This document shows positions 26,057-36,600 of a stretch of 64,000 nt of DNA, one piece after another. The stretch spans positions 62,001-126,000 of the forward strand of contig JARLJL010000006.1 in NCBI GenBank assembly GCA_031291235.1, written 5' to 3'. Every line of letters begins with the position of its first letter. The stretch's first letter is position 1. Source of the stretch: Sulfuriferula sp. (GTDB lineage: Bacteria; Pseudomonadota; Gammaproteobacteria; Burkholderiales; Sulfuriferulaceae). The notes under the pieces are model-generated. The model was given only the letters and a program-made list of their open reading frames with translations, searched no databases and had not been told where the DNA came from. The position numbers and the translations under genes are program-made.

Positions 26057-28246
26057 CTAAACCGTTGGCACCATCTCCGCCTGTACTACCTTTTGCACCA
26101 GCGACGGCACATCCAGAATCAGTGCCACCTCGCCGCTGCCCAGAATGGTGGAACCGCCTATACCCTGCAAATGCTGAAACAGGCTGCCCAGCGGCTTGAT
26201 CACCGTCTGGAATTCGCCCAACAGCCCATCTACGACCAACCCGGCTTTCTGTCCGGCATACTGCACGACCACGATATTCTCGCGACGCGGCGCTTCGCCC
26301 TCGACTTCAAACAGGTTGCGCAGGCGAATGAACGGCAATACTTCATTGCGCAGGTTAACGTAGTTGCGTTCTTGTAGCGCCTGGCGATCCTGATCCGACA
26401 TTTCGACGCATTCCACTACCATGTCGAGCGGGATGACGAAAGAGGATTTGCCGACCGCGACCAGGAAGCCGTCAATGATCGCCAGCGTGAGCGGCAGCCG
26501 GATGCGCATGGTGGTGCCTACCGTGTATTGGCTCGTAATTTCGATGGTGCCGCGCAGGGCCTCAATGTTGCGGCGCACCACATCCATGCCGACGCCGCGC
26601 CCGGAGATATTGCTGACCTTGTCTGCAGTGGAGAATCCGGCTTCGAAGATCAATTTGAAGATTTCCTGCTCGGTCAACGACTGGGTAGGGGCAACGACGC
26701 CTTTCTCAATTGCCTTGGCCAGTATCCGCTCGGCGTTAAGCCCGCCGCCGTCGTCGGACACTTCGATGACGATGCTACCGGACTCGTGATAGGCATTGAG
26801 ACGTACCGTGCCTTGCGCCGGTTTGCCGCGTTCGGTACGCAATTCGGCATTCTCTATGCCATGATCCATGGAATTGCGCACCAGATGAGTGAGCGGGTCG
26901 CCGATTTTTTCCACGACGGTTTTATCCAGCTCGGTTTCGGCACCGCTGATGGAGAGGACGATATCCTTGCCCAGCTCCTTGCTGACATCGCGCACCACGC
27001 GCTGAAAGCGGTTGAAGGTTTCGCCGATCTGCACCATGCGCATGCTCAGTGCACTGTCGCGCACTTCTTCGACCATACGGCTCAGTGTCGATACAGCTTC
27101 CAGTAGCGCCGTCTGTCCGTTACGACGTGCGAGAATATTGACGCCGGCACCGGCAATCACCAATTCGCCGATCAGGTTGATGAGCTGGTCGAGTTTTTCA
27201 GCGTCGACGCGTACCAGTTGCTGCTGTTTGGCTTTGCTGTCCTTGACCTGTTTCTGTTTTTCCAGCGCGGCTTCTACCACTTCGGGTTGCACCATGCGTT
27301 GTGCTACGGCAATTTCTCCCAACGGCTTTTGCGGTTCGCCTGTAGTGTCGTCGTGACTGACGCTGTCCTGCGCCTGGATCGCCAGTACCTGCGCCAGTTC
27401 GTGACGGGTCAGGGTACCGCAGCGCACCAGCATTTCGCCGAGCAGCAGGTCTTCTTCGGGCAAGTCACTCAGCATCTGGACGAAGTCGCCCATACGACTA
27501 TGCGGTGGCAGGATATGCAGGACGCAATCGTCGCGGACGAATTCGAATACACCTTCTATGACGACTTTGTCGGCTTCGCTCTTGAAGTTGATTTCGTAAC
27601 CCAGATAGCAGGATTCTGCGTCCATATCCTCAGCGGTCGGTATGGCGTCGACAAGTGTGGTGATACCGATGATTTCGCCCAGTGTGCCGAGGTAGCGGAA
27701 GAACGATAGCGGGTCCATGCCGTTGCGCAATACATCGCGGCCGAAGCGCAGGGAGATGTGCCAGTTGTCGTTATCCACCAGTCCGCCGCCGGTAGTTTCG
27801 ACGCGAGGTTCGTGCGCTGCAGCCATGGCGGATTGCGGCGCTGCGACCGGCTGTGCGGCGAGATAGATCGAAAGTTTTTCCAGCAAGCTGGCGCCGGCTT
27901 GCAGTTTATCCACATCCAGCGCATCGGCGCGGCTTTCGACGTGGTCTATCAGCAGGGCCATGTGGTCGCCGCACAGCAGGAACAAGGCGACCAGGTCAGA
28001 GACGATTTCCAGTTCGTTGTTGCGTACCTTGTCGAGCACGCTTTCCAGTACGTGGGTAAAGGCGACGATATCGTCCAGCCCGAATAGGCCGGCGGAACCC
28101 TTGATGGTATGGGCGGCGCGGAAAATGGCGTTGATCGATTCGCTCTGCTCGGTTTCGCTTTCGATGCGCAGCAGGCTGGCTTCCATGTCCTGCAGCAATT
28201 CTCGGCTTTCGACGATGAAGGTTTGCAGTACCTGATCCATGTTCAT
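26057..28246 (-). CDS. cheA: CheA, chemotaxis histidine kinase with MshEN-like repeat segment
   Basis: A 729-aa kinase. Hpt domain at 1-105 with phospho-site His46 (AAHTIKGSAG), a linker domain at about 160-250, then two LG-x-x-(V/A)-type repeats at 267-291 (LLLGEMLVRCGTLTRHELAQ) and 308-331 (PLGEIAVAQRMVQPEVVEAA) that resemble the MshEN/T2SSE N-terminal motif, dimerisation helices, HATPase_c (NSMDHGIE, DDGGGL, GRGVGMDVV) and a CheW-like regulatory domain. The ATG at 28246 is chosen for its GGGAGA site 8 nt upstream; an upstream in-frame start at 28330 would add an atypical leader. The P2 CheY-docking domain is replaced by the repeat segment. Confidence 0.95.
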   Translation of the reverse strand: MNMDQVLQTFIVESRELLQDMEASLLRIESETEQSESINAIFRAAHTIKGSAGLFGLDDIVAFTHVLESVLDKVRNNELEIVSDLVALFLLCGDHMALLIDHVESRADALDVDKLQAGASLLEKLSIYLAAQPVAAPQSAMAAAHEPRVETTGGGLVDNDNWHISLRFGRDVLRNGMDPLSFFRYLGTLGEIIGITTLVDAIPTAEDMDAESCYLGYEINFKSEADKVVIEGVFEFVRDDCVLHILPPHSRMGDFVQMLSDLPEEDLLLGEMLVRCGTLTRHELAQVLAIQAQDSVSHDDTTGEPQKPLGEIAVAQRMVQPEVVEAALEKQKQVKDSKAKQQQLVRVDAEKLDQLINLIGELVIAGAGVNILARRNGQTALLEAVSTLSRMVEEVRDSALSMRMVQIGETFNRFQRVVRDVSKELGKDIVLSISGAETELDKTVVEKIGDPLTHLVRNSMDHGIENAELRTERGKPAQGTVRLNAYHESGSIVIEVSDDGGGLNAERILAKAIEKGVVAPTQSLTEQEIFKLIFEAGFSTADKVSNISGRGVGMDVVRRNIEALRGTIEITSQYTVGTTMRIRLPLTLAIIDGFLVAVGKSSFVIPLDMVVECVEMSDQDRQALQERNYVNLRNEVLPFIRLRNLFEVEGEAPRRENIVVVQYAGQKAGLVVDGLLGEFQTVIKPLGSLFQHLQGIGGSTILGSGEVALILDVPSLVQKVVQAEMVPTV

Positions 28247-28272
28247 GTTGATAGTCTCCCTATGGTTCGACG

Positions 28273-28581
28273 CTAGTGCGCCTGCGAGGAAATCACGACC
28301 GGATCGCCGAAATACGGCATCATGTTGCACAGGTCCAGTATTTCCAGTACGGCCGGGCTATGTCCGGTCAGACGCAGGTCGCCGTTGCGCTGGGCGCATT
28401 CGCGTTTGGCGAGGATGAGCAGTTGCAAGCCGGCGCTGTCCATTTCGCTGACTTTGGAGAGGTCGATTTCCAGTACCGGGCATTGCGCCAGTAACGGCAT
28501 CAGTCGTGCTTTGGTGTCGGCTGCGGTGTAGATGGTCATTTCGCCGTCTATGTCGAAGCGGCAGGCTGTGGCGGTTTTCAT
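28273..28581 (-). CDS. STAS domain protein (anti-sigma antagonist-like)
   Basis: A 102-aa single STAS domain. It carries the conserved phosphorylatable Ser50 in EMDSAGLQLLILAKREC and the usual beta-alpha pattern (RLTGHSPAVLEILDLCNM). Such proteins switch partners by serine phosphorylation. In chemotaxis clusters of this kind they are found between cheY and cheA, and may bind an HATPase-type kinase or phosphatase; no PP2C or RsbW-like gene is nearby. Gaps of 24 and 26 bp to its neighbours indicate the same operon. Confidence 0.93.
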   Translation of the reverse strand: MKTATACRFDIDGEMTIYTAADTKARLMPLLAQCPVLEIDLSKVSEMDSAGLQLLILAKRECAQRNGDLRLTGHSPAVLEILDLCNMMPYFGDPVVISSQAH

Positions 28582-28605
28582 ATGCGTCTCCGGATTCGAA
28601 TGCGA

Positions 28606-28974
28606 TTACGGCAGTATCAGTTTGGATACGGCGTTGAGCATCTGTTCCGGTTTGAACGGTTTGACCACCCAGGCTTTGGCGCCGGCTGCCTGCCCGGCGG
28701 CCTTTTTGGCTTCCCCTGCTTCGGTGGTGAGCATAATGACCGGGGTGAATTTGTAGGCCGGCAGTTTCTTGACTTCCGTCACAAAGGTGATGCCGTCCAT
28801 GTTGGGCATGTTGACGTCGCTGATGATGAGGTGGACTTTCTGTCCTTTCAGTTTGCTCAATGCATCTTTGCCGTCCGAGCCTTCGATGACGTCGTAACCT
28901 GCGCCCTTGAGCGAAATGGAGACTGCCTGGCGCATGCTGGCGGAATCGTCCACAACCATTACCGTTTTAGCCAT
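28606..28974 (-). CDS. cheY: CheY-type single-domain response regulator
   Basis: A 122-aa stand-alone receiver. Acidic pocket DD at 9-10, phospho-acceptor Asp53 (IISDVNMPNMDG), Thr in MLTTEAG and Lys in VVKPFKPEQM, all standard. It is the likely output or phosphate sink of the CheA encoded downstream. Start 13 bp after the membrane receptor gene. Confidence 0.96.
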   Translation of the reverse strand: MAKTVMVVDDSASMRQAVSISLKGAGYDVIEGSDGKDALSKLKGQKVHLIISDVNMPNMDGITFVTEVKKLPAYKFTPVIMLTTEAGEAKKAAGQAAGAKAWVVKPFKPEQMLNAVSKLILP

Positions 28975-28987
28975 GATGTATTACCTC

Positions 28988-30163
28988 CTAGAAAAATGTG
29001 ATTTCGTCGTCTTGCTGTTGAACACGATTGCCTTTGCCGTGATTGACCTGTTCTTCTGTGGTGGCATAGGTGCGCTCGAGGTCTTCGAGCATGGCGTTGA
29101 CATTCAACGCATGCAGGTCGCCGCTTTGCTTGAATCGCAGTTCGCTTTCCTTGAGTTTGTCGGGGAAGCTGGCGACGCTGTCTCGCACATGCGACAAGAT
29201 CTGGCTAGTGCGGTCCTGGAATTGAAGCTGTACCAGCGATTCTGCAACTTCGCGCTGGATGACGACGCTGGCGTTCTGCAGGATGCCGGAGGATTCAACC
29301 AGTCCGCCGGTAACATTGCGAAAGTCCTCCAGTACGTCGCGGATGGCTTGCTCGGAAGCGCTGACCGATTGGCGATCCTGCGCGGTGGATTGCTTGGCCG
29401 ATGCGAATGCTGCATTGATGGCAAGATTAATGTGTTCGACGGTGTCGCTGATCTTGCGTCCGGTTTCGCCCGATAGCCGAGATAGTTTGCGCACTTCGTC
29501 CGCCACAACGGCAAATCCGCGCCCGGCATTGCCGGCATGGGCGGCTTCGATGGCGGCGTTGAGCGCAAGCAGGTTGGTCTGGTCGGCGATGTTTCCGACT
29601 GAGCCGGCCATTTCCTTAAGCTGCTCGATAAATTCCACGAGGTGCGCCACATCCTGCATCAACGTGTCTTTGTTGCGTAATGTTGCCTGCATGGAGGCGA
29701 CGACCACTTGCATACGCTGTTCGCTTTGCGCGAATACGGCAACCAGCCCGCGCTCGCCGTCTTTTACCGATTCGGCAGAAACATTGGAGGCGGCAGCGGC
29801 TTCGTCGAGCTGGTTGACGATGCCCGAGAATGTGTTCATCAATTCGATCACAGCGTGTTCGGTCTGGCTTCTGCCGGTTTCGATCTGTTTCTCCCACACC
29901 GGTACGACGCTCTGGGAGAAATAGGCGAGGTCATCCATATACGAAGCGACAGCAGCCCGATGTTCGGCTTCCAGCGTCCGTTTCACCGCCAGCTCGCGAC
30001 GGTGCATGCCTGCCATGCCGATAACACCGGCTACACAGATACCGGCGGCAAGCTCAAGACTCAGCGCGCTTGCGCCGCCGACAAATACCGTGGCGCCGGC
30101 GCCAACCGCGACCGGCAACAGACCATACAGCAAGCCGCTCAATGTATGCTTTACTCCGCTCAT
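28988..30163 (-). CDS. Membrane-anchored methyl-accepting chemotaxis protein without periplasmic domain
   Basis: A 391-aa receptor with two adjacent N-terminal TM helices (about residues 8-27 and 31-52) and practically no periplasmic loop, then a helical region and the canonical tip [20 protein letters not shown]. The C-terminal half is unusual: [20 protein letters not shown], a sequence type found in CheZ-linked or phosphatase-like receptors, and the last residues are DDEITFF, a conserved end peptide shared with CheZ-type proteins. It may sense a cytoplasmic or membrane state. Its start overlaps the preceding response regulator by 4 bp. No ligand domain was recognised. Confidence 0.92.
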   Translation of the reverse strand: MSGVKHTLSGLLYGLLPVAVGAGATVFVGGASALSLELAAGICVAGVIGMAGMHRRELAVKRTLEAEHRAAVASYMDDLAYFSQSVVPVWEKQIETGRSQTEHAVIELMNTFSGIVNQLDEAAAASNVSAESVKDGERGLVAVFAQSEQRMQVVVASMQATLRNKDTLMQDVAHLVEFIEQLKEMAGSVGNIADQTNLLALNAAIEAAHAGNAGRGFAVVADEVRKLSRLSGETGRKISDTVEHINLAINAAFASAKQSTAQDRQSVSASEQAIRDVLEDFRNVTGGLVESSGILQNASVVIQREVAESLVQLQFQDRTSQILSHVRDSVASFPDKLKESELRFKQSGDLHALNVNAMLEDLERTYATTEEQVNHGKGNRVQQQDDEITFF

Positions 30164-30585
30164 CTACTTTCCCCGTTTTCAGTTGCGGCTGTCGCTGCGG
30201 CGATAATTTGCCGCACCTTGGCACGAACCAGTTCAAAATCCTGCGCCTTGTCGAAAAATCCGGCTGCCCCCAATGCCATGCATTTTTTGCGATAAGGCAG
30301 GCTGGCCTGATTGGAATACACAATCACCTGACTTGCAGGCAGTTTTACGTTCACTTCCCGCAGTACATCCAGACCGCTACCGCCCTCCAGTTTCAAATCC
30401 AGCACGACCAGTTCCGGTTGCGTCTCTACAATGCCGGTTATCGCAGCGCAGGACGACGCAGCTTCGAACACCGTGGCACCGGGGTCGAGCTCCATGACCA
30501 TGTCGTGCAAGCGTTCGCGGATAATCGACGAATCTTCTACCAGGTAAACCATCATCTTTTTCAGTTTCTTCCTCAATTCCGGCAT
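30160..30585 (-). CDS. Single-domain response regulator, first gene of the chemotaxis cluster
   Basis: A 141-aa receiver with acidic pocket ED (17-18) and phospho-acceptor Asp63 ([19 protein letters not shown]). There is no output domain; a short Ala-rich end follows. The start could also be the ATG at 30555, preceded by a more distant GAGGAAG site. It overlaps the following receptor gene by 4 bp, making it the first gene of the leftward chemotaxis operon. It may act on the adjacent receptor or another kinase. Confidence 0.9.
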   Translation of the reverse strand: MPELRKKLKKMMVYLVEDSSIIRERLHDMVMELDPGATVFEAASSCAAITGIVETQPELVVLDLKLEGGSGLDVLREVNVKLPASQVIVYSNQASLPYRKKCMALGAAGFFDKAQDFELVRAKVRQIIAAATAATENGESR

Positions 30586-30951
30586 GACATCGCAACCGGA
30601 AATGACTGGGTCAATCGGAGGAAAGTCCGTTACAACTTTCCGATGACTGCATGATGGATGCTTTTGACGATAAAAAATATCGGCGCAGGCTGATTTTGAA
30701 TGTGGGAAATGTAGCGAAGGGGATAGGAATTATCCGACAACAGAGGTCGGCAAACCACAGCCAGATGTTCCGGCCATGCAGTTTCAAGATCAATGGAACA
30801 TTGATTATTGGTTCATGTCATTTCATCAGCGCAGGCATAAACCCGGTTAAATCGATACGCTGAGTTCTCGACTGCGCGGGAATGGCAAACCCAGGCTGGA
30901 GTCTGTCGTTATGGTGACGACGCACCCTGACCCGCAACAGCCAAGCCAGTA
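30586..30951. other. Intergenic region, probable promoter zone of the chemotaxis operon
   Basis: No convincing gene. It contains a perfect 7-bp inverted repeat, GGAAAGT at 30620-30626 and ACTTTCC at 30635-30641, and on the minus strand a GCCGATAT element (rc of 30678-30685) that resembles a sigma-28 -10 box but lacks a matching -35. Both are only candidates for control of the operon that begins at 30585. The remaining part shows only open frames without support. Confidence 0.45.
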
Positions 30952-31611
30952 TTAGCCGTGCAAATCGTCCGTTTCATCAAGCAGATCGTATTTGATGGCA
31001 TATTTGATGAGCATGGACAGGTTATCGGCATTCATCTTTTCCTGAATGCGACTTTTATGTGTACTCACCGTCTTGACGCTTAAATTGAGCTCATCGGCGA
31101 TTTCGGTGAGCCCCTTGCCCTTGCCCTGAACCAGCATCATGAATACCTGATATTCGCGATCCGAGAGTTGGGTATGCGGTGGCGCATCTGACGTGGAACG
31201 CAACTCGTACGCCAGCTTTTCCGCGACCTCCGGACTAATGAAAATACCCCCATTGGCAACTTTGCGAATGGCGCTTACCAGCTGCGCCGAAGCGCTGTCC
31301 TTGCACAGGTAACCGGAACCACCAGCTTTCAGAGTACGCACGGCGTACTGCTCTTCCTTGTGCATACTCAGGATAAGCACGGGCAGCCTGGGTTTCTCGC
31401 TCTTGATCAGCTTGACGAGCTCGATGCCGCTCTTGCCGGGCATGGACATGTCCAGCACCACTACGTCCCATTCCTCTTCGCGCACTTTTTTCAATGCATC
31501 CATGCCATTCTCGGCCTCGCCCGCCACAACCATATCGCTACAATCGGAGAGTATCTGCTTGAGCCCGTCGCGCAGTATGGTGTGATCGTCGGCGATCAGT
31601 ATGCGGATCAT
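30952..31611 (-). CDS. Response regulator, NarL/FixJ family
   Basis: A 219-aa DNA-binding response regulator. Receiver Asp54 (VVVLDMSMPGKSGIELVK), the LCKDSASAQLVSAIRKVANG segment and a LuxR helix-turn-helix near residues 148-205 (QLSDREYQVFMMLVQGKGKG, LSVKTVSTHKSRIQEKM). It closely follows a HisKA_3 kinase gene (70 bp), the usual NarXL-like partnership. The helix-turn-helix has an unusual duplicated GKGKG in the turn after helix 1. Confidence 0.94.
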   Translation of the reverse strand: MIRILIADDHTILRDGLKQILSDCSDMVVAGEAENGMDALKKVREEEWDVVVLDMSMPGKSGIELVKLIKSEKPRLPVLILSMHKEEQYAVRTLKAGGSGYLCKDSASAQLVSAIRKVANGGIFISPEVAEKLAYELRSTSDAPPHTQLSDREYQVFMMLVQGKGKGLTEIADELNLSVKTVSTHKSRIQEKMNADNLSMLIKYAIKYDLLDETDDLHG

Positions 31612-31681
31612 CCCGGAAACCTCATTGGCAAACGTCGGCGCACATCTGCAAGACGGTGAATTATTAATAAATTTATTACAG

Positions 31682-33223
31682 TCATACTGTCAAATATCCT
31701 GTCGTGCGTACTGCCGGGATCTCATGACCATGTTCGGTTTCCGCAGGCTGTAACGGAATGGCCGCTCGTACACTCGTACCGTCACCCGGTTTACTGAGCA
31801 CTTCCATTTCTCCGCCCAGCATGTTGACTCGCTCCCTGATACCCAGCAGACCATAAGAACGTTTTTTCGGGCCGGGCTGAAAACCCTTGCCGTTGTCGCG
31901 AACTTCAAGCCGGATTTCATCGTCGCCTTCTTCTACCGAGATGCTGACCGAACCGGCCCCCGCGTGTCGCGCCACATTGGTCAGGGCTTCCTGAACGATG
32001 CGGAATACCGAGGTGGCGACATGATCGTCAAGCTCGAATTCATCACGATTCATCGTCAATGCACAACAAATCCCGGTGCGGTCCTGAAACTGTTCTACCT
32101 GCCATTCTATTGCCGCTGCCAGCCCCAGGTCATCCAGCATGCCCGGACGCAAATCCTCGGCGATGCGCCGCACCGACTCAACCGTCTTCCCCAGCACCTG
32201 CCCCATGGAGCGCAATTTCCCCGCCACTCTGGCATCCTCGGCAACATACCGCGTGTCCAGCCATTCCAGATCGATTTTCAGGGCGGTCAGGGCCTGACCA
32301 AGTTCGTCGTGCAGTTCACGGGCGATGCGTTTGCGCTCTTCCTCGCGTACAGTTTGCAGGAACATCGACAACGCCCGCAACTGGCTGCGCGACTCGCGCA
32401 ACTCGTTTTCCATCTGTTTACGCGCTGAAATATCCTGAAATACCGTTACCGTAGCAACGATTTCCCCCTGCTCCATGATCGGCGTAACCACATAGGACAC
32501 GGCAACGAGCTGGCCATCCTTACGCACGAAAATATCGTCATAGCAACGGTACAACCCGCCCAGACTGCTCATGTTAAGGATGGGACAAGTCTCGCGTGAA
32601 TGGGGCGTGCCATTTTCGCGATGGGAATGTATCGTATCGTGCAGGTCACGACTAGCCAATTCCGGTTCGCTCCAGCCCAGTAAGCGTTCCGCTTCGGGAT
32701 TCATGAAAATCAGGCGGTTGTTCTGATCCAGAACCAGTATACCGTCCCCCATCGCGGAAGACATTGCGCGCAACAGTTTTTCGTTGGCCTCCACCCGCTG
32801 CCGGTCAGCTCGGCGCTCCCGGCGCATGGCTGCATCACGCAATTCACGTTCCAGCGCAGGTGCCAGGCGCGCCAGTTGACCTTTCGTCAAAAAATCATCG
32901 GCGCCAGCCTTCATCAGACCGACTGCCGTTTCTTCACCCACATAACCTGAAACGACAATAAAAGGAAGATCGAGCCTGTACGCCTTGAGCATGGCAAGCG
33001 CCGCTTCTGCAGAAAAAACCGGAAGACTGTAATCGGAAATAATCGCATCCCAGACTTGGGACTGCAATGCGAGCCCCATCTCTTCGGCAGACTCTACTCT
33101 GGTCACGGCAACATCGAATCCGGCCAGCGTCAATTCGGCAACGACAAGCTCGGCATCGTCGACGGAATCCTCCACTAGCAACAATCGCAATGTCTGGGGT
33201 TTTATGCCCGTTGGCATGTGCAC
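31682..33223 (-). CDS. Hybrid REC-PAS-HisKA_3 histidine kinase
   Basis: A 513-aa cytoplasmic kinase with an N-terminal receiver (Asp64, AIISDYSLP), a PAS domain (about 150-270, VLDQNNRLIFMNPEAERLLG), a HisKA_3 helix with His near residue 303 (RKRIARELHDELGQALTALK) and HATPase_c (QEALTNVARHAGAG, VRDNGKGFQPG). The receiver input means it is probably the second step of a relay fed by the CHASE kinase. Its start lies 22 bp inside the preceding response regulator gene; an ATG at 33217 is an equal choice. Output is likely the NarL-type regulator downstream. Confidence 0.94.
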   Translation of the reverse strand: MHMPTGIKPQTLRLLLVEDSVDDAELVVAELTLAGFDVAVTRVESAEEMGLALQSQVWDAIISDYSLPVFSAEAALAMLKAYRLDLPFIVVSGYVGEETAVGLMKAGADDFLTKGQLARLAPALERELRDAAMRRERRADRQRVEANEKLLRAMSSAMGDGILVLDQNNRLIFMNPEAERLLGWSEPELASRDLHDTIHSHRENGTPHSRETCPILNMSSLGGLYRCYDDIFVRKDGQLVAVSYVVTPIMEQGEIVATVTVFQDISARKQMENELRESRSQLRALSMFLQTVREEERKRIARELHDELGQALTALKIDLEWLDTRYVAEDARVAGKLRSMGQVLGKTVESVRRIAEDLRPGMLDDLGLAAAIEWQVEQFQDRTGICCALTMNRDEFELDDHVATSVFRIVQEALTNVARHAGAGSVSISVEEGDDEIRLEVRDNGKGFQPGPKKRSYGLLGIRERVNMLGGEMEVLSKPGDGTSVRAAIPLQPAETEHGHEIPAVRTTGYLTV

Positions 33224-33639
33224 GGCACCACGTTGAGATCAAGCCAATATTGGCCCAGCTGGCGCACGGATTCAGTGAATTTGGAAAAATCCAGGGATTT
33301 CTGAATATAGCTGTTAGCACCCAATTCGTAACATTTAGTCAGATCGCGTTCCTCTCTGGAAGAGCTGAGTATGACCACCGGCAGAAAGCGCGTCGCCTGG
33401 TTGGCGCGCAATTGTCTTAATACCTCGAAACCATCGACAAACGGCAGCTTCAGATCAAGCAGAACCACTTCAGGTATATCCTCGCACGAGCTGCGCTCAG
33501 CAAACAGGAAATCCAGCGCTTGCTGACCATCCCGCGCCACCACGGCTTCGTTCTCCATGCCATTAGCCTTAAGGGCTAGCAAAGCCAACTCCAGATCGTC
33601 GGAGTTGTCTTCCACCAGCAATATTACCTTTTTCGCCAT
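33202..33639 (-). CDS. Single-domain response regulator, Rcp1-like
   Basis: A 145-aa stand-alone receiver of the phytochrome-associated Rcp1 type. The acidic pocket is ED-N (10-12) and Asp62 (VVLLDLKLPFVDGFEVLRQL) is the acceptor; ANSYIQKSLDFSKFTESVRQ forms the typical end. It lies between two kinases, following the large CHASE kinase by 23 bp and overlapping the REC-PAS kinase by 22 bp, suggesting that it receives phosphate from the first one. Confidence 0.94.
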   Translation of the reverse strand: MAKKVILLVEDNSDDLELALLALKANGMENEAVVARDGQQALDFLFAERSSCEDIPEVVLLDLKLPFVDGFEVLRQLRANQATRFLPVVILSSSREERDLTKCYELGANSYIQKSLDFSKFTESVRQLGQYWLDLNVVPCTCQRA

Positions 33640-33662
33640 TTAACACTTTCCATAGTTTGCAT

Positions 33663-36600
33663 TCATATCGTGAAATAAAATGTGGCCCCAGCGGCTATTT
33701 GCCCTTCTGCCCAAACCCGGCCACCGTGACGATGGATAATGCGCTGCACGGTAGCGAGACCGATTCCCGTCCCCTCGAACTCATCGGCCTTATGGAGCCG
33801 CTGGAAAGCGCCAAACAGCTTGCCAGCGTATTGCATATTGAATCCGGCCCCATTATCGCGCATAAACAGGATTTTTTCACCATCTCGCTCGATCAAACCG
33901 AACGCTATACGCGGTGCGATTTGATTGCCAGTGAATTTCCATGCATTACCCAACAGGTTTTCCAGTACCACTTTTATTAAACGGCTGTCAGCCATGATCA
34001 CGATACCCTCCTGGATATCCCATTCTACCTGGCGCTGCGGTGCCGCATCCTGCATCTCCCGAACCATGCCTGTCAGCATCCGGCTCAGATCGACCGATTC
34101 CTTGCGCAGCTCGGCTCGGGTTACCCTGGCCAGCAGCAGCAGGTCGTCAATCAGCTCCCCCATACGTTTGCTGGCGCGACGCACGCGACCAAGATAATCT
34201 CTGCCAGTATCATCCAGGCGCTCGACATATCTTTTCTCCAGAATCTCGCTGAACCCGTCTATGCTGCGCAAAGGGGCGCGCAGATCATGGGAAACGGAGT
34301 AACTGAAGGCTTCTAGTTCCTTATTGGCGGCTTCCAGTTGCCAGGTACGTTCCGTCACCCGCTGTTCCAGCTCCTCATTGAGCTGACGCAGTCGTTCTTC
34401 CGCAACATGACGACGCTCCTGCTGATCCAGCGCACCCAAGGCAAAAGTAACGTCCGCACTCAAATCATTCAACAGATTGACAACATCCGCATCAAAGAAA
34501 TCGGGCCGGCCGGCATAAAGCGTAATCGTGCCCACTACCTTGTTCCCCAGACTGAACGGAAAAGCTGCCGAAGATCGGTAACCGCGTTCAAGCGCCTCCT
34601 GCCGCCAGGGCGCCATGCTGGGATCCTCAGCAACATTCTGGCTAATACGAAACGCACCTTTTTTTATGGCCTGCCCGGTCGGGCCGTTAAACCTGAGCAC
34701 GCCGAAGGAACGGAGATAATCCAGATAGCCGACATCGTGCCCCCAGCTAACGACAGGCACAATTTCACCTCTGGTCTCGTCCACCATACCGATCCACGCC
34801 ATGGCAAATGCACCATTCTCGACTGCAATGCGACAAATACTTTCAAACAACGCATCCCGTTCAACAGTACGGACGATCGCTTCGTTGACCCGACTCAGCA
34901 CCGAATAAAAACGATTGAGATTTTCCAGCGCCCTTTCAGCTTGTTTGCGCGGTGTAATGTCCAGCCAGGCACCCACCAGCTGCACTGTCTTGCCGTTCCC
35001 GTCACGCACCAGATTGACCCGGTCCAGTATCCAGACCCAATGACCGTCCTTGTGCAGAAAGCGATATTCATACTGATGGGTTCCGGTTTCCAGCAGCAGA
35101 TTCTGTCCCATTACCACCTGTTCCTTGTCATCGGGATGAATATGGGATGCCCAGAAGCCCGACTCCAGCCAATCGCCGATCTCGTATCCAACCATATCAA
35201 TGATGCCTTTGCTGCGAAAAAAAGTTGAGTTAACGCCTAGCTCGACTTTGTAAATTGCAGCCGGATTGATATTCAGAATATGCTCCAGTTCCGCCCTTGC
35301 GCTACGCAATTGCGCATCGGACTGAATTCGCTCGGTAATGTCCACGAATGACACAACTACCTGACGAATTGCGCCCTTGTCATCAAAATCCGGAAAAGCA
35401 TTAACCAGCGCCCAGCGTACGTCTTTCTGCTCGTTCATTACCACGCCAACCACATAATTCTGCAAACGTTGCCTGTCCGCCAGCACCTTTCGTTCGGGCA
35501 ACTCTTCAACCGGCATCGGGCTGCCGTCTTCGCGCAAGAAATTCCATACAACATCGGGTATATGTCTTTTGCCCACGGTAACTGCATTAAACTTGAAAAA
35601 TGCCCGTGCCGCCGAATTAATATAACGGATCGTGCAATCCGGATTATGGACCACGATGCCGGCCGGCAGATTGCCCAGCAGTTGCCGGTTATAGCGCTCG
35701 CTGGCCTGCAACGCCTGCTCACCCCATTTGCGCTCGGTAACGTCATCATAAATCAGCACAACCGTACCATCGGCCAATTTATAAATCTGATTTTCACGCC
35801 ATCCGACAATACGATCGTCTTTGCTGACCGAAGAAGAAAACTGCTCCGCCGCACCGGTCTGCCAGACCCGGCGAAGCACGTCCAGCAGACCGGATTCCCC
35901 GCTATCCGGAAAAAACGCCCGTATGCTTTTGCCCTGCAACGGCAGGTTCCGGATATTGTCGATTTTCTCTGCGGCGCGATTAAACGCGGTTACTATAAAA
36001 TCCTCACCTTCCGCAAACACCTTGCACATCACCACGCCGCTGCTCATGTGCTCAAACAGCGCTTTCAATCGGGATTCGCTCGCGCTTAACTCATGGGTCA
36101 TGGCCGAGGCTGTCGCCAATGCCCGTGATCGTCCGTTTATCAGCAACCACACGACCAACGCCAGCAGTAAGCTGATAGCGACACCCGCAAAGGTGATGAA
36201 GCTAGCTCGGTAACTTTTCAGCCCGGATTCGAAACCGGGCAACGACGACACCACTAGCCGCCAGTCATGTCCGCCGACATTAATAATTCTGGCAGCCTGA
36301 AACACCGGATGGTGCACTGTACCGAAGAATTTCATTGCGCTATGCGCGTCGTACATCAGACTGGCTGCCGATGATGTATCGTCATCGTAAATATCGAGAT
36401 CGAGTGTATTGCTGTCTTCGTCGAAATGTTTACCCAGGATGCCATTTTTCATCAGCTCGTTAATGCGGAACGGTGAAAATGTCCAGCCCTGCAGGTTGGC
36501 GCGACGTTGCGCTAGCGTGTCGTGGGGGACATTATTGCGATATACCGGCATATACATCAGAAATCCGGCTTGCACATCTTTCCCGGATTCCTGTACCAGT

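Noticed and set aside
30678..30685. Sigma-28-like -10 box (GCCGATAT on the minus strand) before the chemotaxis operon
   Set aside because: No TAAA-type -35 at the right distance; a single 8-bp match is not enough.
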